Source of the DNA: Anthonomus grandis grandis
Lineage: Eukaryota; Arthropoda; Insecta; Coleoptera; Curculionidae
DNA length: 64,000 bases
Assembly: GCF_022605725.1 (NCBI RefSeq)
Contig: NC_065552.1
Location: 20,912,785-20,976,784 of the forward strand
Direction: 5' to 3'
Below, piece after piece: positions 45,830 through 58,120 of this stretch. The position numbers were made by a program, and so were the translations under genes. The notes beneath the pieces are model-generated. The model saw only the letters and a program-made list of their open reading frames with translations, did not search any database and had not been told where the DNA came from. Every line of letters starts with the position of its first letter. Within the stretch, counting starts at the first letter, position 1.

Positions 45830-47190
45830 TATTATTCCAGAAGTAGTACTTTCAATGAGCGAAAATTTCCATTTCCTTTAGCAATCTTCATAAATAATTC
45901 AGTATATTTCAAATACACTAAGTCCGCACCTTACTGCGCAAATATCCAATAACTATCAAAGATGTCAATACTCGACAAATAATAATTTTTAATAGCCTCC
46001 CAGTGATGCATCGCTAATTAAAAGGCCGTGAAAGTGTTCCCGAAGAGAATGAAAATGTTGTTAACATATTCCTTATCTTTGCGTTTAGTTACAGTTGATT
46101 TATTGTTAGTTTCTACAGGTGCATAAGTAATACACGATAATTACATTAGGTTTTTTAATGTAAAATTTAAAAAACTGCCACTGCAGCATACTCTAATTAA
46201 ATAGTGTTTGTATCGACTTGCGACAAAACAAATCTTAATTTCAACGAGCGAGATTTCCTGATAAGGAAGCAGACTGCATGGAATCCGCTGAGAAGAGTCT
46301 GTTTTTTTGCTCGTATACATCTAAAGTGACTATGTTCACATAGTTCTATTTTATAGAATAAAATAAAGTGGACAGCTTGCACAATAAGAAAAAATTGTAC
46401 AGGTGCATACTTTTGACGTCTTTGTGAAAAGTCTTCATTGATTGCTCAGATGAAGAAGCAAACATCGATAGGTTTGTTAACATCATATAATCAGTCGACA
46501 CATAATTAAGTATTTGACCAGATATTGTCTATCCCAGCAGTAGAGGAAATGCAGTTTTCAAGAATATGAACGACAACACGAAATCAAGCAAAATGGTTGA
46601 TAGTGACCAAGCCTCTCGGATTTACTCAATGAGAGTTCTAAAAGAAAGTCGCTCTCATTAAAATAACATTAAAGAATGAGTTATGAACTGGTTGGTATTG
46701 CTAAATAATCTCTAAAGATCACAGAGACTATCACAATCATGTGATTTAACATTCTTACATTATTTTGTTGGGGAATATCTCCAGAACCCTAATAATTTAA
46801 TCAAATATTGACAGGTGCATAAAGAGTGAGAATGAAATTAAACGAAAAAAAAGCTGAGAAGAGCTTAAAAGCTTTTAGCTAATTACCAAGGATAAGTAGA
46901 ATGAACATAGATGATGACGATATTGAGAGTGTAGATGTTTTGAGTTCAAAAAGAAATAGAGGATCAATATATTTTGATTTGAAAAATAATTAAAATCTAT
47001 ATTGTTGTGACGAATTTAGACTAAAAGAAGCTTACACAAACATGAAATATAATATAGCTGCTAGTAGGTAACTATTTGATACTAGAGGATGAGGTATACA
47101 GATTTGGAAAGGAACTGTGTATATTTCTTGCCTTGAACTCCGAAGACCTAAGGAGACAAATCGGTATTATGATTATTAAGGTTAATGATT
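45830..47190. other. Non-coding stretch, no recognisable content
   Basis: I see no gene, repeat pair or motif that I can support here. Sequence between LINE relics may be further decayed LINE material. Confidence 0.3.
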
Positions 47191-47360
47191 TGCGTAATCA
47201 TCAACAGTCAAGTTTTGAATATGCGATTCGCTGATGGTACTATTGTAAAGGCAGATAGTCTCAAAGATCCCCAAACACTTTTACAAAGCTTAAATGATGC
47301 ATGCAATTCCGACGGTCTAAAAATGAATCTTAAAAACACTAATTAGTTAATGATCATAAC
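47190..47360 (+). pseudogene. LINE RT relic with motif C (RFADGT)
   Basis: A plus frame reads MRFADGTIVKADSLKDPQTL and continues LLQSLNDACNSDGLKMNLKN, the RT motif C region and the thumb-proximal segment with its LKMN/K signature. The second Asp of motif C is Gly. It is separate from the relic 600 bases downstream, which has its own motif C. Confidence 0.6.
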
Positions 47361-47739
47361 CATAAATTATGATCATTATAAAACTCCTCAAGTGAATAAT
47401 ATGCCTTACCAACAGTTTTTCAACTTGCATATTGAAGTGAGTATTACTTTTTACATTTTTAATTTCCAGAAGCAAATTGTTATCTTGATTCTTGGGTTGA
47501 GCAATACTAAGCTAGTACTAGACGTGTAAATAAAATAGGGCGATATTAAGATGGATCTTCTATATTTAATTTAAGGCTTTACTAGAGAACTCTAAAACTC
47601 TCTAATCTCGAAAAATACCTCTGTGAAAAGAGAGATTTATAGCATTTGAAAAAACCTTTAGGACACAATTAGGCCACCGGCTTTATACTTTTAGTAAAAT
47701 ACTATCAAGATCCGATGAATTTTTATTTATTGTATTGTG

Positions 47740-48530
47740 TTCCATTGCTTTTCAGCCTGTGCTCAACTGCTATTCAACCTGTATGTCAATGACCTACTTC
47801 AAGAATATCTTGAGACAAACTAGCCTATGCTGACGATCTGAACATCTTCTGGCGTGGCATAGATGAGATAGATTACTTATTGCTGCAAAGCAATATCAAC
47901 CTGTAGGAAATAGTGCGCGGACAGGTGGTATATAGAACAACAGCCTATATAGAATGAAATAATGAAGAGGCCAACTTAAATCCAAACATAGCATAGCGCG
48001 TCGCGAAAAAATAGCAATCAAATTCTAAATATAGACTTCGCCGAAAAAGGAGGTAAAATATGATTTTTGTTAGGTATTGGTTTTTGCTTGAGTTCTGAAA
48101 GAGAATTAGTAAAGTATCGTGCAACTCGAGTATAATGAAGTATTACGTTCATCTGTTATTTGAGCTAGTTATTTTTTTGTAATATTATTTATCAACCAAT
48201 ATATAGAGCAAACAAGTACGAACTTGTGTATTTTTATTTATCCCGGATCATTACACAACCTGATTAAGAATTGGTGTGGTCGCAATCATCTAAATCTTAA
48301 CGTTTTTAAATGCTGTGTTATGTCTTATCATAGAATCAAAACCTCAATAATATTTAGGTATACCATTGCCACTTTCACTTTAGGCAGAATAAAATTGTTT
48401 AAGGGCCTAGGAATTATTTTTGACGAAAGGCTTACATTCGGCGCTCATATTGATTATATAGTAGCTGCTTTCTCAAGACTATTGGAGTTTATTGTTCGGA
48501 ACTGCAGGCTTTTTAGCAATTAATTTTTTA
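47740..48530 (+). pseudogene. Jockey-type LINE RT relic
   Basis: LFNLYVNDLLQEYLET near 47770 and AYADDLNIFWRGID at about 47823 form RT motif C. The frame at 48224-48523 continues with SLHNLIKNWCGRNHLNLNVF, RTLGIIFDERL-like GLGIIFDERLTFGAHIDYI and a helical end. A frameshift near 47815 and a stop-rich spacer (47890-48220) show decay. The C-terminal extension may continue weakly to about 49240. Confidence 0.7.
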
Positions 48531-49578
48531 TGATAACGCTATATTTCCCTTTGTTTCGATCCAAGCTCGAATATGGGTCTCTGGTTTGGTATCCATCTTA
48601 TGAATGCCATATTAACTCGTATGGTGGCTATCCAGTTAGAGGTTATAATCACAATCATCTGTTATCCCAATAGCCACAATTATTGACATATCTTATACAT
48701 GAATAATAGCTGCCAAAAACTGAAAAGATATTGTTGTTTTTAATTGTGGAAAGTTACGAAAGTATGCAAAACTAATATTACAATTTGTTGGTGAACCGGC
48801 ATTAAATTCCAAAAAGATTATTCGGAAACTGCAACTGAAGCTGAAACAAGGAAATATGATGAGAAGTGCATGAGACACATGAGTTACTACTTGTATCCTC
48901 TTGGTTTTTTCTAGTTAGCCTCCTCTAGTTTGTGAACAGTTAAGAGGTGGTGATTTAAATCACGTGAAGGCTTCAACTTAGAAGCTCTTGTTGTGAGGAG
49001 AGACTCACTCTATAGCATTCTTGTGGAAAATGCTTAAAGGCTGGAAAATGCATTTGCTCTTGCTCGTAGCAGAACTAACATTAAAGATTCTATTTTTATC
49101 ATGTACAAAAACTTCCAACAATTTTGCTCCTACTTGGGATATCTTTCAATACTCTCTGAGGCACTTAGTTCCACACGTGATCTTGAGGATGGTTGGGAAG
49201 TCGCTGGAGGATGAGTTGCCTTTTTTTTCTGTTTTGAATGTATCTTTTTTTCTTAATATTACTCAAAATTTTATTTTTCTTTGTATTATATTTTAAAATT
49301 TAATTTCAATTCTGGCTATGTTGAATAATTTAGCCCATAATTAGTTTTTCCTTTTGTTAGTTTTTACTTTGTGTATTATATTTTACCATTGCTAATTTTG
49401 ATTTTCAATTACAGGAAAATCAAAATTGGGGCTCTGGCCTGTAGGAAAATAAATATAAATAAATAAATAAATAGTTTGGCAGCATCAAGAAAAACCAATC
49501 GGAACAAAGACGAGTGCCGAATCCTATAGTGGAATGTCTAAATGCGGCCGCAGATCGATCGATAATGCGAGTATCATA
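48530..49578. other. Probable LINE 3' remnant and a short CpG-rich patch
   Basis: At 48940-49230 a readable but unassigned frame (EALVVRRDSLYSILVENA) may be the LINE C-terminus. AAATAAATAAATAAATA near 49455 could be a LINE tail. The CpG-rich patch at 49490-49575 precedes the M6 insertion and is of unknown nature. Confidence 0.35.
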
Positions 49579-50855
49579 CGACGGTGGATCAAATATTAAC
49601 CGACCTTTAGTCACTGTAATTTATATATGTCATTGATCGAAATGCCATCTCGTGGAGTGTTGGCTGAAAGCCTAAGGAACTTTTCTGCAATACCGACTAT
49701 TGTTACTTCTCAGTAATTTAGTCTCCTTTGCGATGAGTGAACAGAAAGTACATCCGCGTGTTGCGCAACGCATCATTATCAAGTTTCTTGCGAAAGAAAA
49801 TGTCGGGCCCATTGAAATTTGGAATAAATTTAACTCTAAGTTTGAGGAATCCACTCTCTCAAAAACTGAAGTGAAAGTGTGTCTCCCACCACAGTACAAC
49901 ATAGCAACATCACCACAGTGAAAGTATAGCTCCCACCCACGACGCCCACGGACAAGCATCACAAGTTTGAACGTAGCCGCTGTCAAAAAGTTTATTTTGA
50001 AAAACCGCCGTACTACAGTGCAGGACATCTGTCAAAATCTTGGAATCAGTTATGGAAGCGTCCAGTTAATAATTAAAAATTCCTTAAAAGATTTTCGAAA
50101 AATTTGCGCTAGGTGGGTTCCAAGGTTGCTGACTGCGGAACAAAAAAATTATCGGCTCTAAGTATGTGAGCGTCTTTTGGCTCGATACAAAAATGAAGAA
50201 CATGATTTTTTGTAACGCACAGTGACTGTCGATGAAACCTGATGCCATCACTGCACTCCAGAGTCAAAAAGAGCGAGTATGAGCGAGTGGCGGAAAACAA
50301 ATGAACCTTGTCCGGTAAAAGCAAAAACGCAACCTTCGGCCGGTAAGGTAATGGCGACCGTCTTCTGGGATTATAGAGGAAGCCTCCATATCGACTTCCT
50401 TCACGAACGGAAAACGATCAATGCAGCCTACTATTTCGACCTTCTTGAAAAAGTGCGACAGTCTTTCCGATCAAAGAGACGTGGTTGCAGTGTAAAAAAC
50501 ATGCCAAAATAACACACCAAAAAAATACTCAAATTGGGGTGGACTACTTTGGAACACACTCCCTACAGTCCGGAACTCTCTCCCTGTAATTTCTACTTGT
50601 TCGGGCCTCTGAAAGAAGAGCTTGGAGGGCAGCGATTCAGCAGCAACCAGCACGTCAAAAGCTTCGTGAGTAAATGGCTAGAGAGCCGACCTCGTTCATT
50701 CTACCAAACGGGCATGAAAAAACTTCCAATTCGATGGGAAAAAATGTATTCAAAAGGGAGGGAACTATGTGGAAAAATAATGTAATTTCTTTTTTGTTGA
50801 CAACTTTTTGCAATAAATTTAAAAAAAAGGTCAGTTAATATTTGATCCACCCTTG
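49579..50855 (+). mobile_element. Classical mariner element M6
   Basis: The ends share GGTGGATCAAATATTAA followed by C/T-GACC, inverted at 49579-49611 and 50822-50855, with TA on both sides (49577-49578 and 50856-50857). Length 1,277 bp is typical of mariner. This TIR and protein type differ from the CAGGGTG families in the window. Confidence 0.9.
49733..50785 (+). pseudogene. M6 mariner transposase, inactivated
   Basis: The ATG at 49733 starts MSEQKVHPRVAQRIIIKFL. A helix-turn-helix follows (TVQDICQNLGISYGSVQLII near 50013), then WVPRLLTAEQKNYRL, TVDET near 50224 (first D), KVMATVFWDYRGSLHIDFL, and a C-terminus that includes TPYSPELSPCNFYLFGPLK and ends at 50785. Stops interrupt it near 49920, 50160, 50239 and 50510. 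The second D region (normally a DNA-x-PH motif, about 50490-50520) is destroyed, and the third catalytic D is replaced by E in SPEL. Clearly non-functional. Confidence 0.9.
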
Positions 50856-52852
50856 TATATACGGTTTGTATGGGATTTTGTGGGGGAATCATGGCCCTAA
50901 TTCGGTTTGGATTTTTGATTGTCACTAATTACTAATTATTTGCTGACATGTACTATTTTAGTGGCAGTGTTTACTTTGGATGACTGACCAATATGGATTC
51001 TTATTGTTGGTGCAATGGTTTGCCAATTAGTTTATAACAAAAAATACATGTTTATAGGCAATAATTAATAACAATTAATTGAATATTACATATTACTTAA
51101 ATTTCCTAAATCTACAACGGTTTCAAAAAACATATAAAATAAAATATACTTACATTTCTAGTAATAAATACACTAAGGAAAAATAGATGGATGCAAAAGG
51201 ACAGTGACATACCTGAAAAGAAAAAAAGACGAATAAAAAAAAAATAATAAACATAAAATATAAAAGTGTTATAATAAAAAATAAACTATTTAATTTGCGC
51301 ATGTATTATATATAAAATAATATAAAAATTAATTTTTCTCTTATATATTTTATAGTAGGCCAAAAGTCGAAATTGGAGAAAGGTACCCACGTCGGTTCTT
51401 ACACCTTCAATCGCACAAAAAAGATCCAACGGTACTCAAAGTACTGCAATACTACGATGCGCCTCATCACCGAACTAGTCGGACCGAATTAACCAATTTG
51501 GTCGTATTCAAATGATCGTCAGGTTAAAATGACTATTCGTGTTTGTGGATAATGCAGAACAAAAGTTCCTTTATGATTGAATGCTTGTTTATAAACTTTT
51601 TACACCACAAAGTATAAGAAATTAAAACATTGCGGTTGGGTATAGAGAGAGGATCACTAATTAATAAAAAAAAATAAATATCGCTAAGAGAAAAACGGGT
51701 ATTTCAAAACAGAAGCGAAGCCAAAAGGAAACCAATACAGCTCCATAGAAGAATAAAATCAAAATTATTTTTACTGAACGTTTGATTAGAACATACATAG
51801 GTATGCATTGAAGCCTTAGTGTCTAATAAAATCCATTGTCACCGCAGTTAAGGCGTATATTTATGTTAAATTTAAATTTTGCATTGCAGTATGGATGCAT
51901 TGAGCCACCATGACACCACAAAGATTTATACGTAAGTTCAGCCAAGAGATATAAAAGCGTGAGTTGGCAGCGGCACTGATTGTAAATGTGCATTTATTTT
52001 GCACAACTACTTGTTATAGGGTCTGAAAATTAACTGACAATACAATAAAAATTATAATCCTTCCAAAGTGGCTTTCATTTACAGAGAATTAAATTACTTT
52101 GCATAGATACCTGTAGTCGGATAACCGTAGTATTTCTGACCTACGATTTTTGCAACATAACTTAACCGGCTTGTATGTTATTAAGTTCATTTAGAATGAA
52201 AGAACCGATATCAGAGGCCAGAGGCTATATTTTAATTTGTCCCAGAATCACTTCTGGAGATGCAATAACCGTTACGTATGTAGATTTGCAGATGTAAGTA
52301 AATGATAAAAAGGTAATTTAATTGCACCATAAATTAGTATCTTATATTATTTTTAATTATAAAGAGGCATGTTGTCTTCTGAGTTAGGGCAATAGGCCAC
52401 TAGTTAAAAAAAGCTATTGAGTTTTTATTATTTTATTCAAATTTTATTAATAATATGCGGTTCGTGTCTAAATTATGCTCTAATCTGAACTTTGTACTTA
52501 TATTAATAATAAAAATCAACATATCTTTGGCTGTATGGAAAGAGAAATATTAAAATTCGGCATGTCACCTCTCAAGACATTGAGAATAACGAATCAGTAG
52601 AAAAATTTTAGCCTGAAGTCCTCGGCTCGATTTTCTCGACAGAGCTCGATTTTAAAATTTGTAAATGGCTTGAAATGGGTAGGCCTAAAAGCCTACGGGA
52701 TGATTACTGCATAATAGTATTTGGAGCAGATCGCTAGACAGGATAGATCATTGTGAGGCAACCAAAGCAATTAAAAAAATGAATTTAAACTGCCCCAGGC
52801 TTAACGGTAGAGATTTGATGAACTTCAATACATTTTATGATAAAATAATATA
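50856..52852. other. Non-coding stretch
   Basis: No supported gene. Part of it (51365-51530, 52190-52290, 52600-52780) has mixed composition and could be unique sequence. A minus-strand or plus-strand exon cannot be supported. The frame at 52779-53012 crosses the M7 boundary and is rejected. Confidence 0.35.
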
Positions 52853-53861
52853 CAAGTTGGGGAATCGATTACTATGTATAGAGGGATTGTTCAAAGGCGA
52901 AATATGGCAAATATGGCGGACGCATATATTTTGTGTGGAGACCAGTCGTATCAGGCAAGAACTTATTTTTCAGTACGACGCTAACACTACGCGCCTGACT
53001 TTGAGAGGGTAACTATATTACTTGTAATAAATTTTCACAAAATATTACACGTTATTTCGAAAATATTTTTCTGATACAAACATTTTATTAATCTAATTTA
53101 AAAAAGACTGAAACAGACCTCCTTCTTTGGCTATGCAATAAAACCCATTTCGTACTTCCAATTTAGAGACAATTCTGGAGATCTAGAAAGCCATTTAATA
53201 ATATCGCCAATCTCCCTAATAAGAGGGTTAGGAAAAGTATTTGTATAAAAATTCATTAACCATAACTGCATTATGAGCAGGATAGCCGTCTTGTTGAAAA
53301 TAGACCGATCCCAGGTCTATGCAGGAAAACTTGGTTTTGCAGCAACTTAGGGTATTTTTGGGCATTTAAAGTACCATCAATAAAAAATAGCCCTATAATT
53401 TGATCGCCCAAAATGCCAGCCCAAGCATTCAGTTTTTTAGAATAATGAGTATGGAAAAGAAAACGAGCACAAAAGTGAGCACAAGAGTTGTGCTCGTTTT
53501 CCTGAGACCAATATCGAACAATGGAAGGATTGCGTTTCCCATGTAATAAAAATTAAAAGAAGATTAATCTGAAAATAGAATACTTTAATAATGGTCGAAA
53601 AAAATACGAAAATAATGGTCTTTTTCATTTGCTTTTTTCATCATGGTTTTACAAAATTCCATAGTGGATCATGCAATCACACACGAAAATAAGGCATGCC
53701 GATATTGTTATTGTTGTTCTGTAAAAAATAAAAACAGCAAAAACCTACCAGATGGCCGAAGGTGAGAGGAAACGGTGTTGCCATTAAGTTAAGCAATGCA
53801 AATTTTGTAATGTTTAATGTAATAATAAAATAATCAATGTAATTTTTAATTCCCCAACCTG
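52853..53861 (-). mobile_element. Mariner-like element M7, short and decayed
   Basis: The left end CAAGTTGGGGAAT (52853) and the right end, complement CAGGTTGGGGAAT (to 53861), are flanked by TA on both sides. The 1,009-bp interior holds a minus-strand transposase relic that lacks its N-terminal part. An internal deletion is therefore likely. Confidence 0.75.
53130..53640 (-). pseudogene. M7 transposase relic
   Basis: Minus-strand blocks in shifting frames: VRYWSQENEHNSCAHF near 53520, KLNAWAGILGDQIIGLFFID near 53440-53385, then IKWLSRSPELSLNW near 53195-53150 (third D region, D replaced by E). The type matches M2, M5 and M9. The first D block is missing and the central part is frame-broken. 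Confidence 0.75.
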
Positions 53862-53886
53862 TATACAACAAATTAAAAAAAGGTTC

Positions 53887-54030
53887 CTTAAAATATTGAA
53901 ACGCTAGATTTAGTAAACAAGTAACAAGGGGGTATTTTGTCTACAAACTTATTCATCTCTGTTGTCAAATTTAAACGCATTTTCAAAAGAGAAAATTTTC
54001 AGCTATGTATCAACACATATTAATAATATA
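53887..54030 (+). mobile_element. Left-end fragment of a second P-like element
   Basis: CTTAAAATATTGAAACGCTA at 53887 aligns with the P-like TIR at 37584. Similarity continues for about 140 bases (TTTAGTAAAC, GGGGGTATTTTGT, CTCTGTTGTCAA and AAATTTTCAGCTAT blocks) with one gap. It ends where the RTE-type LINE begins, so that insertion or a deletion removed the rest. Confidence 0.75.
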
Positions 54031-54034
54031 AGTT

Positions 54035-55655
54035 CAGGCTCCGTCTAAAAAGAATCTACCACCAACGCAACAGGATCAACATGACGGAAACAGCCAAACG
54101 GCAATTTCAAGAAGAAATACAAAACAAATTGGAGGCCGAAAAACATGACATAATGAATAAACAAGACCCAGACCAAGAATGGGAAGCATTGAGAAATGTT
54201 ATTAAGACGACAGCAGACCACCTTCAACTAACACATAACTCCATAAATCGGCCAAACAAACCCTGGATCACACAAGCGACCATAGAAACAATTAACAAAC
54301 GAAAAGAAATGAAAAGGAAGGGCACCCTAACGAGAGAAGACTGCGACCTGTACAAGAGGTTAAATAAAAAGATACAGAGACAATGCAGACAGGATAAAAA
54401 CAACTACATTAAAAAAATATGCAGGGATATAGAGGAACATCAACTCACCCATGACACCAGAGACTTGTATCAAAAAGTAAGGGAAATAACAAGCAAATTT
54501 AAACCAAAGACTTTCACAATTGAAGACAAGGACGGAAAGATCGTATTGGAAGATGAAAAAGTGATCGAACGATGGAGACAATATTGTGAGGAATTATACA
54601 CCGAAGAAACCAAAATAGCGATCGAACAACAGAAAGAAAACACACAATTTGAAATGGAGCCCAATATTCTTATGTCTGAAATTAAAGAAGCTATAAAAAA
54701 ACCTAAAGCTAAACAAGTCCCCAAGAACAGACGGAGTTCGTGCTGAGCTCATAAAAGTACTAGGAGACCCGGGAACCAAAATCCTACATGATATATGTAA
54801 TAAGATCTGGCAAAGTGGTCAATGGCCTAAAAATTGGACAACGTCTGCATTTATACCTATTCACAAAAAGGGATCCACCAAAAAATGCGAAAATTATCGA
54901 ACGATATCTCTAATCACACATGCCAGCAAAATCCTGCTTAAAATAATAGATAGACGATTGCAAAACTACTTAGAGAGTCAAATCCCTCCAGAACAAGCAG
55001 GCTTCGTTAAGGGAAGAGGGACTAGGGACCAAATATTCAACATTCGCCAAATAATCGAGAAAGCCCGTGAGTTCAATACCCCCATGCTCTTGTGCTTTAT
55101 AGATTACAAAAAGGCTTTCGACTGTGTTCGATGGAGTAGTCTCTGGAACGTATTGAAAGAAATGGGAATCCCTCTGCATTTCATATCTCTAATAACCAAC
55201 CTATATGAAAATAACAATGCCATAGTTAGTCTCGACAATAAAACATCAAACATTTTCAAAGTACAGAGAGGCGTCCGTCAAGGATGTATCCTATCACCGA
55301 GACTCTTGAATGCCTACGGTGAATTCATAATGAGACGAGCCCTGGAAAATTTTGAAGGAGGTGTGTCAATCAATGGTAGAAAGATATGTAATCTCAGATA
55401 CGCGGACGACCCTACCCTAATAACAAGAGATGAAGATGAGATGGTTACACTTATTGATCAGGTCGCTAATGAAAGCCGAGCTCTAGGCCTCGAAATAAAT
55501 CTAGACAAGACCAAGTTAATGGTCATTGACAGGAGTAACACCATACAGTTAAGAAATCTGCAAAATAGAATTGAAGTAGTAGATGAATTCATCTACTTAG
55601 GGTCCCTAATAAACAGCAAGGGAGGGTGTGAAACAGAAATAAGAAGGAGGATCGT
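54035..55655 (+). pseudogene. RTE-type LINE ORF2, truncated at both ends
   Basis: The first open part (54081-54720) is the linker between endonuclease and RT: NKPWITQATIETINKRKE, KTFTIEDKDGKIVLEDE and WRQYCEELYTEE. One frameshift near 54715 leads into RT: TDGVRAELIKVLG, FIPIHKKGSTKKCENYRTIS, QAGFVKGRGTRDQIFNI, CFIDYKKAFDCVRW (motif A), QRGVRQGCILSP, NLRYADDPTLI (55399-55410, motif C), LEINLDKTKLMV and FIYLGSLI. It stops abruptly after EIRRRI at about 55655. The endonuclease and C-terminus are missing. With only one shift this is a fairly young copy. Confidence 0.88.
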
Positions 55656-56206
55656 TTTTTTATACATGTGTGCCTTTTTGTACACAATACCGCCAAAGAT
55701 GCATAAGTTATTCACAAGTTACCAGAAATAGTGAAAACAATTGTTATTCTCTCTTTCTAAACATTAGGAATATGTATTAATTCGAAGTTTTTTGACTATT
55801 TGGTCCAAGTAGTATTATAATTCATTAGCAAACTAATGCATTTAGAAATTAAAAAAAAAATTATAGCATAGTGAATACAATATATTTATTTCAATACTAA
55901 TAAATTTAAATCTTGCATCATAACCTAAGTATAAATGTAATATGTACATTCATTTTTTAAGTTGATTTACCTTGATTATAGGTGTAGAATCATATTTTGA
56001 GTTATCTCTGTTTGGTGGACTTTTGAATCTTTGTTTCTTATTTTTTATTTATATAATATTTTTTTTACATAGATTGATGCTGTTATATCTTGTTTTACTA
56101 AGTGAGGTACAATAGTTTTGTTTGTAATAATTTAAGGCTCATACAGGTGCCCAAGGTATAATTTATTGTATTAGGCATATATATAATATATTGAATTGAA
56201 TTGAAT
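55656..56206 (+). mobile_element. Probable 3' end of another LINE
   Basis: A short frame to 55731 (YTIPPKMHKLFTSYQK) resembles the last residues of CR1/Jockey ORF2 proteins. It is followed by about 450 bases of untranslated sequence and ends in three TTGAA repeats at about 56190-56205, like the microsatellite tail of the LINE at 31531. No TSD was identified. Confidence 0.45.
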
Positions 56207-56541
56207 TTTCAAGTAATTGGAGGTATCAATCCGCATATTCAGAAGATAATAATGGGAACAATAATATCAAACTGACTGGAAAAATTTGACATTGTGACAG
56301 GTCGTCGGGACTCGATTTTTTTTTGCAAAATTATTAATGAAAATGAACCGGAAATTGTCGGAGATTGACTTTCAGAATATACAGGGTGTTCCTTAAAGGA
56401 CGTGCTTAAGGGGGTGATTCCTGGACCGATTTTAAGAAAAAAAGTTCCTATAAATATATGTCCTAAACGTGTTAACTTTTGAGATACAGGGTGTTAAAAT
56501 TTTACAAAAAAAATCAGTTCTTTAATAATAACTTAAACAAT

Positions 56542-56725
56542 CTGTTTTTGAAGGTGGTAGACAATGGTACAGTGAAAACATCTTGTCGAACTTGCGTTCT
56601 GCGAAGCTTTGCGAAGCTGGTAAAATGTAACAGTTTACACTTGATAACGGTTGGAGATACTTACCAACCGAAACGTCGTGTTACATTAAATAAATAAGAC
56701 AATGCAAGTTCGATAAGATGTTTTC
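56542..56725. mobile_element. Small insertion in the M8 left TIR with direct repeats
   Basis: AACTTAAACAAT occurs at 56530-56541 and 56726-56737, flanking a 184-bp segment absent from the M8 right arm. Within it, 24 bases at 56575-56598 (AAAACATCTTGTCGAACTTG onward) are inverted at 56701-56724 with few mismatches. It could be a MITE-like or SINE-like element. The inverted repeat starts 33 bases inside the left flank, so the exact ends are unsure. Confidence 0.55.
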
Positions 56726-56923
56726 AACTTAAACAATATTGTAGACATTTTTATGAAATTTGGTACATGTATTCTATGCATCAAGACATTTTTTGATGCT
56801 ATGGGCAACGAGCAGTGATTTTAAATGTCAAATGTTAAAAACTATCACAACGCGTCATTTATTTGATTTTTAACTATTTATTGAAGTTATTTCGTTTCCA
56901 CGCTATTTTTTTGAATATCAGTA

Positions 56924-57975
56924 ATGGCAAATTATACCAATGAAGAAATGGCAGTAATGCATTTCGTATATGGCCTCGCCGATGGTAACGCAACAGAAGC
57001 CAGACGTATTTATCAGGAAAGGTAAATACGTCTTAGGGAAACTGGTTGTTTCAAGAAAAGTACTCCGGAAGGTAGACTTCGAACTGTCAGAACCCCTGAA
57101 ATTAAGAACGCGATGCTACAAGTAATCGAAGAACAACACCCTGAGACGAGTACGAGAAAGATCGCTGAAACTCTGCATATCTGTCATCAAATTGTTTGGC
57201 GCATTTTGGTTGATTTTTTATTATACCCATACCATATTTTAAGAGTGCAGGCATCACTATCCGGAGATGTTCCGCAGCTAGTGAACTTCTGTCAGTGGTC
57301 TGCAGAATATTATACTAAATCCGCAGTTTGAGTCACAGATTTTGTTTACAGATGAAGCAAATTTTCTTCGGAACGCTATTCAAAATTTTCACAATAATCA
57401 TTTGTGGACAGAAGAAAACCCCCATGCCATAACGGAAACCCATTTTCGACACCAATGTTTGGGCTGGAATTCGGTTAATGTTTGGGCAGGAATTACTGGT
57501 GATTACCTAATAGCCCCATTTTTTCTACCAGGGCGCTTTGATGGTCGGTCATATTTTCTCACAGTTTCTCAAAGAAGAACTACCTGGGCTTCTTGAAGAT
57601 CTGCCACTTTAAACACTGTTAAGAAATCGAATATGGTACATGCACGATGGTGCCTCTGTTCGTTTTAGTTTCATTGTCCGAAACCATTTAAATACTGTTT
57701 ATCCGAATCGATGGATCGGTCGCGGAGAACCACAACAATGGCCAGCAAGATCCCCGATCTCAATAGCTTATATTTCTTTTTTTAAGGGCACTTTAAAACT
57801 CCCGAAAAAAAAAATAACTAGAAGATTTAAGAGACCGAATAGTTTCCTCGTGTGAAACGTGATACGAAATACGCCGGGAATATTTGAATATTTGAACATG
57901 TGCGTAATTCCATGCGTAGACGAGCGAAAGCATGTCTACTTAGTGAAGGTGGCCATTTTCAACCTTTTTTTGTAG
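56924..57975 (+). pseudogene. M8 transposase, inactivated
   Basis: The ATG at 56924 starts MANYTNEEMAVMHFVYGLAD. After RRIYQER (57002-57024) a TAA and a deletion of about 14 codons remove part of the helix-turn-helix. The gene continues with RLRETGCFKKS, ETSTRKIAETLHICHQIVWR, FTDEANFLRNAIQNFHNNHL (first D, 57345), NVWAGITGDYLIAPFF and MHDGASVRFSF (second D, 57640). The WIGRGEPQQWPARSP block is retained, but the third D has been lost to a small change just after it. A frameshift lies near 57560. Confidence 0.85.
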
Positions 57976-58108
57976 TGCAATTAAGATAAAATACAGCCGA
58001 TCATTTAAGCTTAGTTTCATAAAATTTAAAAAAAATCGTTTTTTGCACTTAAAACCCTGTTGTTTTTAAAATAAAATTAGATAGGTATTTTTGAACTAAT
58101 TGTCTATT

Positions 58109-58120
58109 GATATTAGTCAT
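58109..58120. repeat. 12-bp TSD of the nested LINE, left copy
   Basis: GATATTAGTCAT occurs here and again at 60580-60591, exactly bounding the LINE. This supports target-primed integration into M8. Confidence 0.92.

Noticed and set aside
52779..53012. 77-residue plus frame
   Set aside because: It crosses the M7 boundary and its first codons match a repeat tip also seen at 13920.
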